Source: Humimonas sp964465015
GTDB taxonomy: Bacteria > Gemmatimonadota > Gemmatimonadetes > Palauibacterales > Palauibacteraceae
Assembly: GCA_964465015.1 (NCBI GenBank)
Contig: CAYXHP010000028.1
Location: 1 to 64,000, forward strand
DNA length: 64,000 nucleotides
Direction: 5' to 3'
How positions within the stretch are numbered: the stretch's first letter is position 1; each line of letters starts with the position of its first letter. This document shows, piece by piece, positions 18,183 to 26,422 of this stretch. The translations under genes and the position numbers were made by a program. Below the pieces are notes generated by a model, which was not told the origin of the DNA, ran no database searches, and saw only the letters and a program-made list of their open reading frames with translations.

Positions 18183-19325
18183 TCAGATCGTGCCGAAACG
18201 GGCGAGGCGGAAGGGCGAGAGGTCGAAGCCCGGCTCCCTCCCCGTCACGAGCTCGGCCGTCACTTCACCGAGGGCGCTCGCGAACTTGAACCCGTGGCCC
18301 GAGAAGCCGGCCGCGATGACCACGCGGGGATCCTCGGGATGGCGGTCCACCACGAAGTCGCGGTCCGGGGTGAGGGTGTAGAGGCACACCTCCGAGCGCA
18401 GCGGAACCCAGGTCGCGCCCGGAAAGTGACGCCCGAGCGCCGCGCGGACCTCCTCGATCTCCCCCGGGGCGACGGTGCGCTCGACCGCATCGGGATGAGA
18501 GGGATGGCCACCGTGGTGGAAGGCCGCCTTCACGCCCGTGCCGACGTCCGGGAAGCCGTACAGGTAGCGCTCGGGCTCGAACTCGAGGAGGAACACGGGA
18601 AGCCGCTTCGCGTCGAAGTCGGCCTCCCGGGCGTCGAACCAGTGCTGGACCATGCGCACGGGCTGTAACCGAAGGGGCGGAGCCTCGCGGAGGGAAGCCG
18701 TCCACGCCCCGGCAGCGAGGAGAAGCGCGGCACAGCGCACCGGGCCGCTGGAAGTGTCGACGCGGAGGGCGGCGCCCTCGGAGGACCACCCGACCACGGA
18801 GGTACCGGTGCGCAGGTCCGCCCCGGCGGCCCGCGCCTCGGCGAGAAGCGCGCAGATGCAGTCCTCGACGCGCAGGTGGCCCGCGCGCGGATCCACGAGC
18901 ACGCGGTGCCCCGGATCGACGCGCAGCCACGGGAAGTCCCGGGTGGTCGCGTCCGGACCGGGGCGATCGAGCGGCAGTCCGTGGCGCTCGGCGCTCGCGG
19001 AGGCCCCCTGGAGGAGCGCCCCGTCCGGAGCCCCGGCCAGGAGTCCGCCCGTCTCGACCAGGAGGCGGCGGCCCGAGCGCTCCTCCAGCTCCCTCCAGGC
19101 CGCGTAGGCGCGTCGGACCAGGGGAACGTACGCCGCGCCCTCCGAGTAGGCCTGCCGGATCATCCGGGTCTCGCCGTGCGAAGAGCCGAGCCGGTGCGGG
19201 GGCTCGTGGGGATCGAGCCCGATCACGTGCAGGCCCCGCCGGGCGAGCGCGGCCGCCGAGGCGCTTCCCACGGCACCGAGTCCGGCCACCACGACGTCGG
19301 CGGGCCGGACCCCCTCCGGGCTCAC
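18183..19325 (-). CDS. FAD-dependent N-methyl amino acid oxidase, SolA/sarcosine oxidase type
   Basis: Monomeric flavin oxidase of 380 residues that demethylates an N-methyl amino acid such as N-methyltryptophan or sarcosine, producing formaldehyde and hydrogen peroxide. The N-terminal FAD motif is VVVAGLGAVGSASAAALARRG, followed by GSSHGETRMIRQAY, diagnostic for the SolA/MSOX family. CLYTLTPDRDFVVD contains the Cys that covalently binds FAD in family members. The C-terminal AAGFSGHGFKFA is typical. The GTG start overlaps the stop of the hydroxyacid oxidase gene (GTGA, 19322-19325), so translation is coupled. Third gene of the HAD / hydroxyacid oxidase / amine oxidase operon. The true substrate is not determined. 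Confidence 0.88.
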   Translation of the reverse strand: MSPEGVRPADVVVAGLGAVGSASAAALARRGLHVIGLDPHEPPHRLGSSHGETRMIRQAYSEGAAYVPLVRRAYAAWRELEERSGRRLLVETGGLLAGAPDGALLQGASASAERHGLPLDRPGPDATTRDFPWLRVDPGHRVLVDPRAGHLRVEDCICALLAEARAAGADLRTGTSVVGWSSEGAALRVDTSSGPVRCAALLLAAGAWTASLREAPPLRLQPVRMVQHWFDAREADFDAKRLPVFLLEFEPERYLYGFPDVGTGVKAAFHHGGHPSHPDAVERTVAPGEIEEVRAALGRHFPGATWVPLRSEVCLYTLTPDRDFVVDRHPEDPRVVIAAGFSGHGFKFASALGEVTAELVTGREPGFDLSPFRLARFGTI

Positions 19326-20413
19326 AGGGCGGCGCCGGGTCCGGCCGCCACCAGGTCCCGGGTGACTTCGGACGGCGAGGTGCAGCCGCACAGGGCCAGC
19401 GCCAGGTCGAGCTCGTCCCGCAGGATTTCGAGCACCCGGACCACTCCGGCGGCACCATCGACCGCGAGTCCCCACAGCGCCGGCCGCCCCACGGCCACCG
19501 CCGCCGCTCCCAGCGCGAGGGCCTTCACGACGTCCGTTCCGCGCCGCACGCCGCCGTCCAGGAGGATCGGAAGGCGTCCGTCCACGGCTTCGGCGATCCC
19601 GGGGAGCGCCTCGATCGTGGCCGGGGCCGTGTCGAGCTGCCGCCCCCCGTGGTTGGAGACGACGATGCCGGAGGCGCCGTGCTCGACCGCCAGACGGGCA
19701 TCCTCGGGGTGGACGATGCCCTTGACCAGCACCGGGATCCCGGCCAGGCCGCGGAGCCACTCGAGGTCCTCCCATGTGAGGCCGGCATCGATCAGGTCGG
19801 CCGCGTAGGCCGTGAGGCCCGAGCCGCCCGCTGCGGCCGGGACGCCCCGCAATCCCTCGGCCGTGAGGTTCTCGAGCGCGAGTCCCTCCGGAAGGTGGAA
19901 GCGGTTGCGGACATCCCGTTCCCGGGTCCCGAGGAAGGGAGCGTCCACCGTGACCACGAGCGCCTCGCACCCGGCCTCGCGTGCGCGGTGCACGAGGTCC
20001 TCGGTGGCCGCGCGGTCGCGGTACACGTAGAGCTGGAACCAGACGGGACCGGTCGCGGCCCCGGTGACGTCTTCCATGCGGGTGGTCGAGAGGGTGCTCA
20101 GGATCATGGCCGTGCCCAGCTCACCGCAGGCCCGGGCCATGGCCAGCTCGCCCTCGGGATGGGCCAGCTTCTGGAACGCGGTGGGGGCCACCAGGATCGG
20201 CATCGACAGCTTTCGGTCCAGCAGCCGCACGGAGACGTCTCGCCGGGTCACGTCCCGCAGCACCCGGTAGCGCAGGCGCAGACGGTCGAAGGCGGCGTGA
20301 TTGTCGCACAGGGTGATCTCGTCGTGCGCCCCGCTGGCGTAGTAGTCGAAGGTCATCGGGTCGAGGCGCTCGCGGGCCGCCTCCTCGAAGTCGAACACGT
20401 TGATCAGGTCCAT
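19322..20413 (-). CDS. FMN-dependent alpha-hydroxyacid oxidase (lactate/glycolate oxidase type)
   Basis: FMN enzyme (363 residues) that oxidises a 2-hydroxy acid such as glycolate or L-lactate to the 2-oxo acid; oxidase members make hydrogen peroxide. Motifs: FDYYASGAHDEITL near the N-terminus, APTAFQKLAHPEGE, WFQLYVYRDR, LVVTVDAPFLGTRERD, LVKGIVHPEDA with the FMN-binding Lys, and VSNHGGRQLD with the catalytic His and Arg. LLDGGVRRGTDVVKAL and AVGRPALWGLA complete the barrel. The ATG at 20413 has an AGGAAGG-like site upstream. It overlaps the FAD oxidase gene by four bases and follows the HAD phosphatase gene by 22 bases. A HAD phosphatase that makes glycolate from phosphoglycolate would fit, but the HAD type here is not specific. 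Confidence 0.9.
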   Translation of the reverse strand: MDLINVFDFEEAARERLDPMTFDYYASGAHDEITLCDNHAAFDRLRLRYRVLRDVTRRDVSVRLLDRKLSMPILVAPTAFQKLAHPEGELAMARACGELGTAMILSTLSTTRMEDVTGAATGPVWFQLYVYRDRAATEDLVHRAREAGCEALVVTVDAPFLGTRERDVRNRFHLPEGLALENLTAEGLRGVPAAAGGSGLTAYAADLIDAGLTWEDLEWLRGLAGIPVLVKGIVHPEDARLAVEHGASGIVVSNHGGRQLDTAPATIEALPGIAEAVDGRLPILLDGGVRRGTDVVKALALGAAAVAVGRPALWGLAVDGAAGVVRVLEILRDELDLALALCGCTSPSEVTRDLVAAGPGAAL

Positions 20414-20435
20414 GCCGCTGCCCCTTCCTGCCGAG

Positions 20436-21275
20436 TCAGGTGCCGAGAAGCCCGGGGAGCCCCGCGACCGAGTCCAGGATCGCGTCCGGATGCGTACGGG
20501 CGCGCTCCAGCTCCTCCTCACGGAACTTGCCGGTGCGCACCAGGATGCCGATCGCCCCGACGTCACGGGCCCCCGTCACGTCGGCCTCGAGGTCGTCGCC
20601 CACCATGGCCACCTCGCGGGGCGCCAGCCCGAGCGAGCGCGCGGCTTCCTCGAAGAACGGGGGGCTGGGCTTCCCCGTGATCACCGCCGTCTGGCCGCTG
20701 GCGTATTCGAGAGCCGCCACGAAGGGCCCGGCGTCCAGGTGCAGCTGTCCGCCCGTCCTCCAGTAGCGGTTGCGCTGGATGGCCACGAGCCTGGCTCCCT
20801 CCAGGAGCCAGGAGAAGGCTCGATCGAGGAGCTCGTAGCTCCACCTCCTACCCAGGTCCCCCACCACCACGGCGTCGGGAGCGGGCAGGAGGGGGCGTTC
20901 GGCCCGGGAAGCGGCGACGCCGGGCTCCGGCCCCATGCGCTCGAAGTCCGCGAAGTCCTCGTGCGCCGGCTCGGCCACGAAGAGCGCCACCCGGCGCGCG
21001 CCCCGGGCGGCGAGCCAGGAGGCGCAGGCCACCGGAGCCGTGAGGACCTCCTCCGGCTCGACCGGGAGGCCGACGCTGCGCAGCGCTTCGACGACCTCGC
21101 GCCGGGGACGCCGGCTGGTGTTGGTGACGAACCGGACGCCCAAACCCGCTGCGCGTACGGCGCGCACGGCGTCGCAGGCGCCCGGCAAGAGCCGGCCGTC
21201 CTCGAGAAGGGTGCCGTCCACGTCGAACAGGAAGCCGCGCGCCGAGCCGAGCCGGGGGTCCATGTACTGCAACAT
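20436..21275 (-). CDS. HAD-IIA family phosphatase (NagD / phosphoglycolate phosphatase-like)
   Basis: A 279-residue sugar or metabolite phosphatase of HAD subfamily IIA. Motif I is FLFDVDGTLLEDG with the nucleophile Asp. Motif II is RFVTNTSRRP, and motif III is in AVITGKPSPPFFEEA. Motif IV is AMVGDDLEADVTGARDVG. The cap between II and III is of the C2a type and of normal length. Two in-frame ATGs (21275 and 21263) are possible; neither has a good Shine-Dalgarno, so the N-terminus is uncertain by four residues. First gene of an operon with the hydroxyacid oxidase and FAD amine oxidase. Phosphoglycolate is an attractive substrate because the next gene may oxidise glycolate, but this is inference. 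Confidence 0.85.
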   Translation of the reverse strand: MLQYMDPRLGSARGFLFDVDGTLLEDGRLLPGACDAVRAVRAAGLGVRFVTNTSRRPRREVVEALRSVGLPVEPEEVLTAPVACASWLAARGARRVALFVAEPAHEDFADFERMGPEPGVAASRAERPLLPAPDAVVVGDLGRRWSYELLDRAFSWLLEGARLVAIQRNRYWRTGGQLHLDAGPFVAALEYASGQTAVITGKPSPPFFEEAARSLGLAPREVAMVGDDLEADVTGARDVGAIGILVRTGKFREEELERARTHPDAILDSVAGLPGLLGT

Positions 21276-21318
21276 AGGAGCGCGCGGCGCCCCCCGGAAC
21301 CGCTCGACCTCCTCGACG

Positions 21319-21347
21319 TTGAAGTCCCGGCTCCGGAGGACTATTAT
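21319..21347 (+). promoter_or_regulatory. Sigma-70-type promoter upstream of rpmE
   Basis: TTGAAG (21319-21324) and TATTAT (21342-21347) are spaced by exactly 17 bases. The -10 box matches 5 of 6 consensus bases and is unusually A/T-rich for this DNA. It would transcribe rpmE, with a leader of about 130 bases. It overlaps the start region of the divergent HAD gene. Confidence 0.55.
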
Positions 21348-21485
21348 ACCGGGCTGACGCCGCGTTCCGGCGCGCTGCCGGAGACTCGCTCCCGGAGCGC
21401 CTCGTCCCCGGACGCAACCGGCGCCTCCCGGCAGGGTAGGAGGCGGCCGACGAACCCGATTCGACCCTCGAGCCGACCGAGATCC

Positions 21486-21857
21486 ATGAAGACCGACATT
21501 CATCCCGAGTACGTGGACGCGCGGATCGTGTGCGCGTGCGGACGCGTGACCGAGACGCGCGCCACCGTGCCCGAGCTCCACGTCGAGATCTGCTCGCATT
21601 GCCACCCCTTCTTCACGGGCAAGCAGAAGCTGGTGGACACGGCCGGGCGGGTGGAGCGCTTCCTGTCCAAGTACGGCCGCCAGGACGAGGCCCGCGAAGC
21701 GGTGGCGGAGGCCGCCGAGCGCGAGGCCGAGTCCGAGAAGCAGAGCTTCGAGCAGCCCGGCGAGTCCCACGAGGCCGGGTCCGAGGAGGCGGGCGAGGCG
21801 GCCTCCGAGGCCGCCGCCGAGCCCACCGACGAGGAGGCCGCGGCCGCCGCCGAATGA
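21486..21857 (+). CDS. rpmE: 50S ribosomal protein L31 with long acidic C-terminal tail
   Basis: Zinc-binding ribosomal protein L31 of the large subunit, near the central protuberance. The first 70 residues are a normal L31: MKTDIHPEY, then CAC at residues 16-18, CSHCHPFFTGKQK, and VDTAGRVERFLSKYG. The four Cys give the zinc-containing form. Beyond residue 70 there are about 53 extra residues of Glu, Ala and Ser (for example EEAGEAASEAAAEPTDEEAA), absent in the standard protein. The tail is low-complexity and probably disordered. ATG 21486 fits the family N-terminus. The gene is followed by prfA after 76 bases, the conserved rpmE-prfA order. Confidence 0.95.
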   Translation: MKTDIHPEYVDARIVCACGRVTETRATVPELHVEICSHCHPFFTGKQKLVDTAGRVERFLSKYGRQDEAREAVAEAAEREAESEKQSFEQPGESHEAGSEEAGEAASEAAAEPTDEEAAAAAE

Positions 21858-21933
21858 CGGCGGCCGGCCCCCGCGGCCCATCGGCCGCCTCGCGGCGGCT
21901 CCCGCGGCCGGCGGTCCCACGTACGTTTCCCGC

Positions 21934-23025
21934 ATGATGGACACCGACCCCCGCCAGCTCCTCGCCCGGCGTGCGCACGAGCTCGTGGAGCGCGACCGGG
22001 AGCTCACGCGGGCGATGGCCGATCCCCGCGTTCTCGAGGACTCCGACCGGCTCACGACGCTGGCCCAGGAGCACGCCGCCATGGCGCCTGCCGTGGAGGC
22101 GGGGGGCGTGTACCTGCGTCTGCTGGACCAGCTGGCCCAGGCGGAGGAGCTGGCCGGGGGAGAGGACGAGCTGGCCGACGTGGCGGCCGTCGAGGCCGCC
22201 GAGCTCCGCGAGCGCCTCGAGGCGATCGAGCCCCGGCTCCGGTGGCTGTTCGTACCGCGCGATCCTCTGGATGACCGCCCGGCCGTGATGGAGGTCCGGG
22301 CCGGCACGGGCGGCGACGAGGCCGCCCTGTTCGCCGGCGACCTGCACCGCATGTACACCCGCTACGCCGCAGGCCGCGGCTGGGCCGTCGAGCCGGTCTC
22401 GTTCAGCGAGGGTGGGGCGGGGGGCTTCAAGGAGGTCATCTTCGTGGTGCGGGGCAAGGACGCGTACGGGAGGCTGCGCTACGAGTCCGGCGTGCATCGG
22501 GTCCAGCGCGTTCCGGAGACGGAGAGCGGCGGCCGGATCCACACGTCGGCCGCCACGGTGGCCGTCCTCCCGGAGGCGGAGGAGGTCGACGTCGAGATCG
22601 ACCCCGGCGACCTCAAGATCGACGTGTACCGATCCTCGGGTCCCGGGGGCCAGTCGGTGAACACCACCGACTCGGCCGTCCGCATCACCCACCTCCCGAC
22701 GGGCCTCGTCGTGACCTGTCAGGACGAGAAATCGCAGCACAAGAACAAGGCGAAGGCGCTCAAGGTGCTTCGGAGCCGTCTGCTGGACCGGAAGATCGCC
22801 GAGCAGGAGGCAGCCCGGGCGCGCGAGCGCCGCTCGCAGGTCGGGACGGGGGACCGGTCGGCCAAGATCCGGACCGACAACTACCCGCAGAGTCGCATCA
22901 CCGACCACCGGATCGGCTTCACGACCCACGACCTCCAGGGTGTGCTGGACGGCGACCTGGACGGCCTCATCGACGCGCTTCGCGTGGCCGGAATGGAGGA
23001 GCGGCTGGAGGCGGCCACGGGGTGA
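21934..23025 (+). CDS. prfA: Peptide chain release factor 1
   Basis: Release factor RF1 (363 residues) recognises UAA and UAG stop codons and triggers peptide release. The stop-recognition tripeptide region reads RVPETESGGRIHTSA, with PET where E. coli has PAT; the PXT form is usual in many bacteria. The catalytic GGQ is in SSGPGGQSVNTTDSAVRITH, and KIRTDNYPQSRITDHR follows. The length is normal. Two adjacent ATGs are possible starts; no strong Shine-Dalgarno is seen. It follows rpmE. Its modifying enzyme gene prmC is not adjacent but lies beyond an inverted mscS-type gene. Confidence 0.96.
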   Translation: MMDTDPRQLLARRAHELVERDRELTRAMADPRVLEDSDRLTTLAQEHAAMAPAVEAGGVYLRLLDQLAQAEELAGGEDELADVAAVEAAELRERLEAIEPRLRWLFVPRDPLDDRPAVMEVRAGTGGDEAALFAGDLHRMYTRYAAGRGWAVEPVSFSEGGAGGFKEVIFVVRGKDAYGRLRYESGVHRVQRVPETESGGRIHTSAATVAVLPEAEEVDVEIDPGDLKIDVYRSSGPGGQSVNTTDSAVRITHLPTGLVVTCQDEKSQHKNKAKALKVLRSRLLDRKIAEQEAARARERRSQVGTGDRSAKIRTDNYPQSRITDHRIGFTTHDLQGVLDGDLDGLIDALRVAGMEERLEAATG

Positions 23026-23032
23026 GGGGTGG

Positions 23033-23050
23033 GCCGGGACCGTCCCCGGC
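23033..23050. terminator. Possible terminator between prfA and the mscS-type gene
   Basis: A 6-base G-C stem (23033-23038 with 23045-23050) with a 6-base loop in the 48-base gap between the convergent prfA and mechanosensitive channel genes. It has no T-tract. Confidence 0.4.
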
Positions 23051-23073
23051 GGCGCGCGTCGTGACGGGGGAGG

Positions 23074-23928
23074 TCAGCCGGCGCGGTTGGTCACGCTGAT
23101 CATCCACTCGGCGTAGTCGGCATCCTGGCGCCGCAGTGCGGCCAGGACCCGGCGCCTCGCCGCCTCCTCCACCACGACCTGCTGGCCCGGCCACAACCGG
23201 AGGCTGCTCCGCAGGTACTTCCAGTCTCCCGGCTCGGCGTCGCGCACGCCGAGGACTTCCGGCTCCGAGAGCACGATGGCGCCGAACTGCCTGCGCAGCC
23301 CCTTGAGGATGTTCTCCACCGTACGGGTGACCGCGGCCTCCTCCATGCCGGACGGCACCTGAACGTCCAGGTACATGCGGACGCGTCCGTGGCGGTATCG
23401 ACTCACCGACCCGATCGTCCGATTGGGCAGATAGACGGTCTGACCCACGAAGTTGGACACGACCGTGAAGCGAAGGCCGATCCGCTCGACGCGACCCGCC
23501 TGGCCGGAGGCGTACTCGATCATGTCGCCCACGTCGAAGGCGTCCGAGAACAGCAGGGTCAGGCCGATGACGATGTCCTGGACCATCCCCTGGGAGCCGA
23601 AGGCGAGCGCCAGTCCGACCACCGAGGCCGAGGCGAGGTAGGTGGTGAGCTTGAGCCCGAACTCCTCCGCCACCAGCCCCAGCGCCACGAAGTAGACGAC
23701 GAACGTGAAGGCGCTGGTCAGGAGGCTCGTGACGCTGGCGAACTTGGGGTAGCGGTGGGCCAGGGTCGCCTCGGTCGAGGCGCGGGAGCCGCTGCGCGGC
23801 GCCGCCAGCAGGCGGCCCACGCCGGCGCGCGCCAGGCGGACCGCCAGGTGGGCGAGGACGGCCAGGGCCACGATCAGGGCGACCCGGACCCAGGGGGACA
23901 GGTTCGCCAGGCGGGGCGGCAGGTGCAT
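23074..23928 (-). CDS. MscS-family mechanosensitive ion channel
   Basis: Small-conductance mechanosensitive channel of the inner membrane (284 residues) that protects against hypo-osmotic shock. Three hydrophobic segments (about 15-33, 62-88 and 93-125) match the MscS core. The pore helix and following loop contain ALAFGSQGMVQDIVIG and SDAFDVGDMIEY, the standard signature, followed by the beta domain (VYLPNRTIGSVSRY) and the cytoplasmic alpha-beta domain. The ATG at 23928 is chosen because GGAG lies 6 bases upstream; a second ATG at 23949 is less well placed. The gene is inverted between prfA and prmC, which are usually adjacent. Confidence 0.9.
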   Translation of the reverse strand: MHLPPRLANLSPWVRVALIVALAVLAHLAVRLARAGVGRLLAAPRSGSRASTEATLAHRYPKFASVTSLLTSAFTFVVYFVALGLVAEEFGLKLTTYLASASVVGLALAFGSQGMVQDIVIGLTLLFSDAFDVGDMIEYASGQAGRVERIGLRFTVVSNFVGQTVYLPNRTIGSVSRYRHGRVRMYLDVQVPSGMEEAAVTRTVENILKGLRRQFGAIVLSEPEVLGVRDAEPGDWKYLRSSLRLWPGQQVVVEEAARRRVLAALRRQDADYAEWMISVTNRAG

Positions 23929-24180
23929 GCGGGGCTCCGTTCGACGCATCCCGGCACGGGGCGGGAGCGCGACCCGGCGCGCGCGCCGCGCCCTCACGAA
24001 CGCGCGGAAACGTAGGGTCGAGGCGAGCCGCGTGACAGCGCCGGGCGCACCGGCCCCGGCGCGCGGGTTCCGGCCGGCGCGAGGTGACCGGACCGTCCCC
24101 GTCTCCCCCGGCCGCCGGGGGAACGTCCCGGCCCGGGGCCGGTGTACTCGGCACCCGAACACGGCGGCGGGGAGGAGCAC

Positions 24181-25266
24181 ATGCGGAGCGAGGAGACGGG
24201 TCCGGGGGCCGGGCCACCGCGGAGGCCGACGGGCCCGACGCGACGCGAGAGCGTCCGCGGGCTCGAACGCGAGCTGGCGTCGGTAGGGGAGGCCCTGGGG
24301 ATCGGGGACCCTCGTCTCGAGGCGGAGCGGCTGGTGGCGCACGTGCTGGGGGTGACCCGAGCCGAACTCGCGCGCACCGGCTCCGAGCGGATCGGTCCCT
24401 CCGAGGCTCGGCGCCTGGCCCGGGCCGCCCGGCGCCGGCTCGAGGGGGAGCCTCTGCAGCACATCGAGGGCACGGTCCACTTCCGAGACCTCGTGCTGAC
24501 GGCCGATGGACGCGCGCTCATCCCCCGTCCGGAGACCGAGCAGCTCGTGGACCGGATCGAGGCGTGGACGCGCCGCCGCGGTTCGGCGGGGCGGGACGTC
24601 GACGCGTCGCCAGGTCGGGTGCGGACCGTGGCGCGGCGCCGGCCCTCGGTGGACTCCGCCTCGCCGGCAAGCGGCGCCCGGTCCGAAGCAGCCCGGAGCC
24701 CCGGCCCCGCGAACCGGCCCGTGATCGCGTCGGCGCTGGACATCGGAACCGGCTCGGGCGCGATCGCGCTCTCCCTCGTCCGCGAGGGGCTGGCCGAGCG
24801 AGTGCTGGCCATCGACGTGGACCGGGATGCGCTGGAGCAGGCCGCCGACAACCGGGACAGGGCGGGGGTCGATCCCGCGCGCGTCGAGCTCCGCCTCACC
24901 GGACCCGGCACCTGGAGCTCGGTGAATCCCGGAGAGCGCTTCGACCTCATCGTCTCCAATCCACCCTACGTCCGGGACGAGGAGGTCCGCCGCCTGCCCG
25001 TGCACATCCGCGAGCACGAGCCCCATCGCGCCCTGGCCGGCGGCGCCGACGGCCTGGACGTCATCCGGGAGATCGTGGCCGGTGCGTCCGATCACCTCCG
25101 TCCGGGCGGCGCCCTGTTCCTGGAGATCGGGGAGGAGCAGGGCCCTGCGGTGCTGGAGCTCCTCGGCGCCTCGGGGGCCTGGGGGAGGGCCGAGGTCCTC
25201 CGAGACCTGTCGGGGCGGGACCGCTTCGTGATCGCCGAGGCCGTCGTCACGGGAGGTGCACGTTGA
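24181..25266 (+). CDS. prmC: Release factor glutamine methyltransferase PrmC with an inserted linker
   Basis: Methylates the GGQ glutamine of RF1 and RF2, raising termination efficiency. In 361 residues it has the N-terminal helical domain, the segment EGEPLQHIEGTVHFRDLVL, then ALIPRPETEQLVDR. The SAM-binding ALDIGTGSGAIALSL and the catalytic motif VSNPPYVRDEE with NPPY follow, and HEPHRALAGGADGLDVI is typical. Between PETEQLVDR and ALDIGTG there are about 50 extra residues rich in Arg, Ser, Ala and Pro (about 24573-24735); most family members have very few. ATG 24181 has GGAGGAG just upstream. The last 20 bases overlap the 3' end of the convergent repeat-protein gene. Confidence 0.94.
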   Translation: MRSEETGPGAGPPRRPTGPTRRESVRGLERELASVGEALGIGDPRLEAERLVAHVLGVTRAELARTGSERIGPSEARRLARAARRRLEGEPLQHIEGTVHFRDLVLTADGRALIPRPETEQLVDRIEAWTRRRGSAGRDVDASPGRVRTVARRRPSVDSASPASGARSEAARSPGPANRPVIASALDIGTGSGAIALSLVREGLAERVLAIDVDRDALEQAADNRDRAGVDPARVELRLTGPGTWSSVNPGERFDLIVSNPPYVRDEEVRRLPVHIREHEPHRALAGGADGLDVIREIVAGASDHLRPGGALFLEIGEEQGPAVLELLGASGAWGRAEVLRDLSGRDRFVIAEAVVTGGAR

Positions 25267-26422
25267 GGAAGGGCAGCATCCGGAACGGCGAGGCGTTGTT
25301 CCGGGCACGGTTGAGGAGGCCGATCTGGACGCCGTGGAGGTCGTCGGTGTCGTTGTAGAGACCGATCACCAGGCCCGTCTGCCTTCCCTCGACCCGGTTC
25401 CAAGCCGCGACGCCGACCCCGGTGAGGCTGTAGCTTCGGGTGCGTCCGAGGGCGGCCGCCACGCCCGTGATGGCGTCGGCCCGGACCTCCCACCCGGCCA
25501 CGCCGACACCGTCCAGGCGCCCGCTGGTGACCACGGCGCCGACGCCGCTGGCGAGGCCGTCGATCCCGTCCTCGGCCACCACGGCCAGGCCGCCGACGCC
25601 GACGCCGAACAGGCGGCCCTCCACCACCGTGGCCAGCCCGCCGAGTCCGAGCCCGCGTACGTCTCCCTGCACGACGGTGGCCAGGCCGCCCACCGCCGCG
25701 CCGGTCCACGACCCCTCGACCACCATGCCCAGTCCTCCGAGTCCGATGCCCCCCGCGTCGCCCTCGACGACGCTCCCGAGCCCGCCGACCATGAGCCCCA
25801 CGGCATCGCCTTGGACCACGCTGCCGAGGCCGCCCGCCAGGAGGCCGGCGGCATCGCCTTGCACCACCGCGCCCAGGCCTCCCAGCAGCGCTCCGTCGGC
25901 GTCGCCCTCGACCACCGACCCCAGGCCTCCCAGGGCGATGCCGCGCATCGTGCCCTGCGAGACCACGCCGAGGCCCCCGGCCATGAGCCCGGTCGCCGAC
26001 CGTCCGGTCACCACGCCCCCCAGTCCCACTCCGATACCGGCCAGGTCGTCGGCGGCGGGACCGAAGAACCCGATCGCGAGCCCGTTGATGCGGCCGCCGA
26101 CCCGGTCCTCGGCCGGAGCCCACACGCTCACCGCGATGCCGTCCACGTGCCGGAGACGACGATCCCGGAAGTTGAGCCGCAGGCCGTGGAGGACCGGCAC
26201 GTCTCCGAGGCCGATGCCCACGTGATCGGGACCGAGGATGATGCCGCCGCCGGAGGAGGTGTCGGCGGGAGATGCAGGGGACGGGGCCGCCCGGACGGCG
26301 CCGGGAGAGAGCGAGGCGGCGGCCAGGGCGATGGCCGCGGCGAGCCGCGCGGCGCCGTGGCGGGAGCGCACCGGAAGCCGGGCCGGCGCCGTCGGTACGG
26401 GGACGCGGGAGCTCGTGGTCAT
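25247..26422 (-). CDS. Exported protein of tandem 16-residue glycine-rich repeats
   Basis: A 391-residue predicted exported protein of unknown function. A signal peptide covers about residues 1-46 (LAAAIALAAASLSPGAVRA). Residues 131-306 are eleven consecutive, gap-free units of exactly 16 residues, of consensus GGLGXVVXGDXXGXXX; the flanks are looser repeats (GINGLAIGFFG type, GLVIGLYND, GVQIGLLN). The C-terminus RMLPFLNVHL and the repeats resemble the LA_2272-type surface repeat proteins of other phyla. A beta-solenoid or beta-roll is likely. The ATG at 26422 has GGAGG directly against it, which is tight, so the exact start is uncertain. It is divergent from ggt and converges with prmC. Confidence 0.8.
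   Translation of the reverse strand: MTTSSRVPVPTAPARLPVRSRHGAARLAAAIALAAASLSPGAVRAAPSPASPADTSSGGGIILGPDHVGIGLGDVPVLHGLRLNFRDRRLRHVDGIAVSVWAPAEDRVGGRINGLAIGFFGPAADDLAGIGVGLGGVVTGRSATGLMAGGLGVVSQGTMRGIALGGLGSVVEGDADGALLGGLGAVVQGDAAGLLAGGLGSVVQGDAVGLMVGGLGSVVEGDAGGIGLGGLGMVVEGSWTGAAVGGLATVVQGDVRGLGLGGLATVVEGRLFGVGVGGLAVVAEDGIDGLASGVGAVVTSGRLDGVGVAGWEVRADAITGVAAALGRTRSYSLTGVGVAAWNRVEGRQTGLVIGLYNDTDDLHGVQIGLLNRARNNASPFRMLPFLNVHLP
25505..26032 (-). repeat. Eleven tandem 48-base coding repeats
   Basis: This part of the exported repeat protein gene consists of eleven 48-base units without gaps, coding residues 131-306. The units are clearly similar at the DNA level (several share a GTCGCCCTCGACCAC-like or GCATCGCCTTG-like segment on the plus strand) but are diverged, so they are maintained as coding repeats rather than as recent perfect duplications. 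Confidence 0.85.

Noticed and set aside
25505..26032. Regular 48-base repeats resembling a CRISPR array
   Set aside because: There are no conserved identical repeats separated by unique spacers; the units are contiguous, in frame and encode a 16-residue protein repeat.
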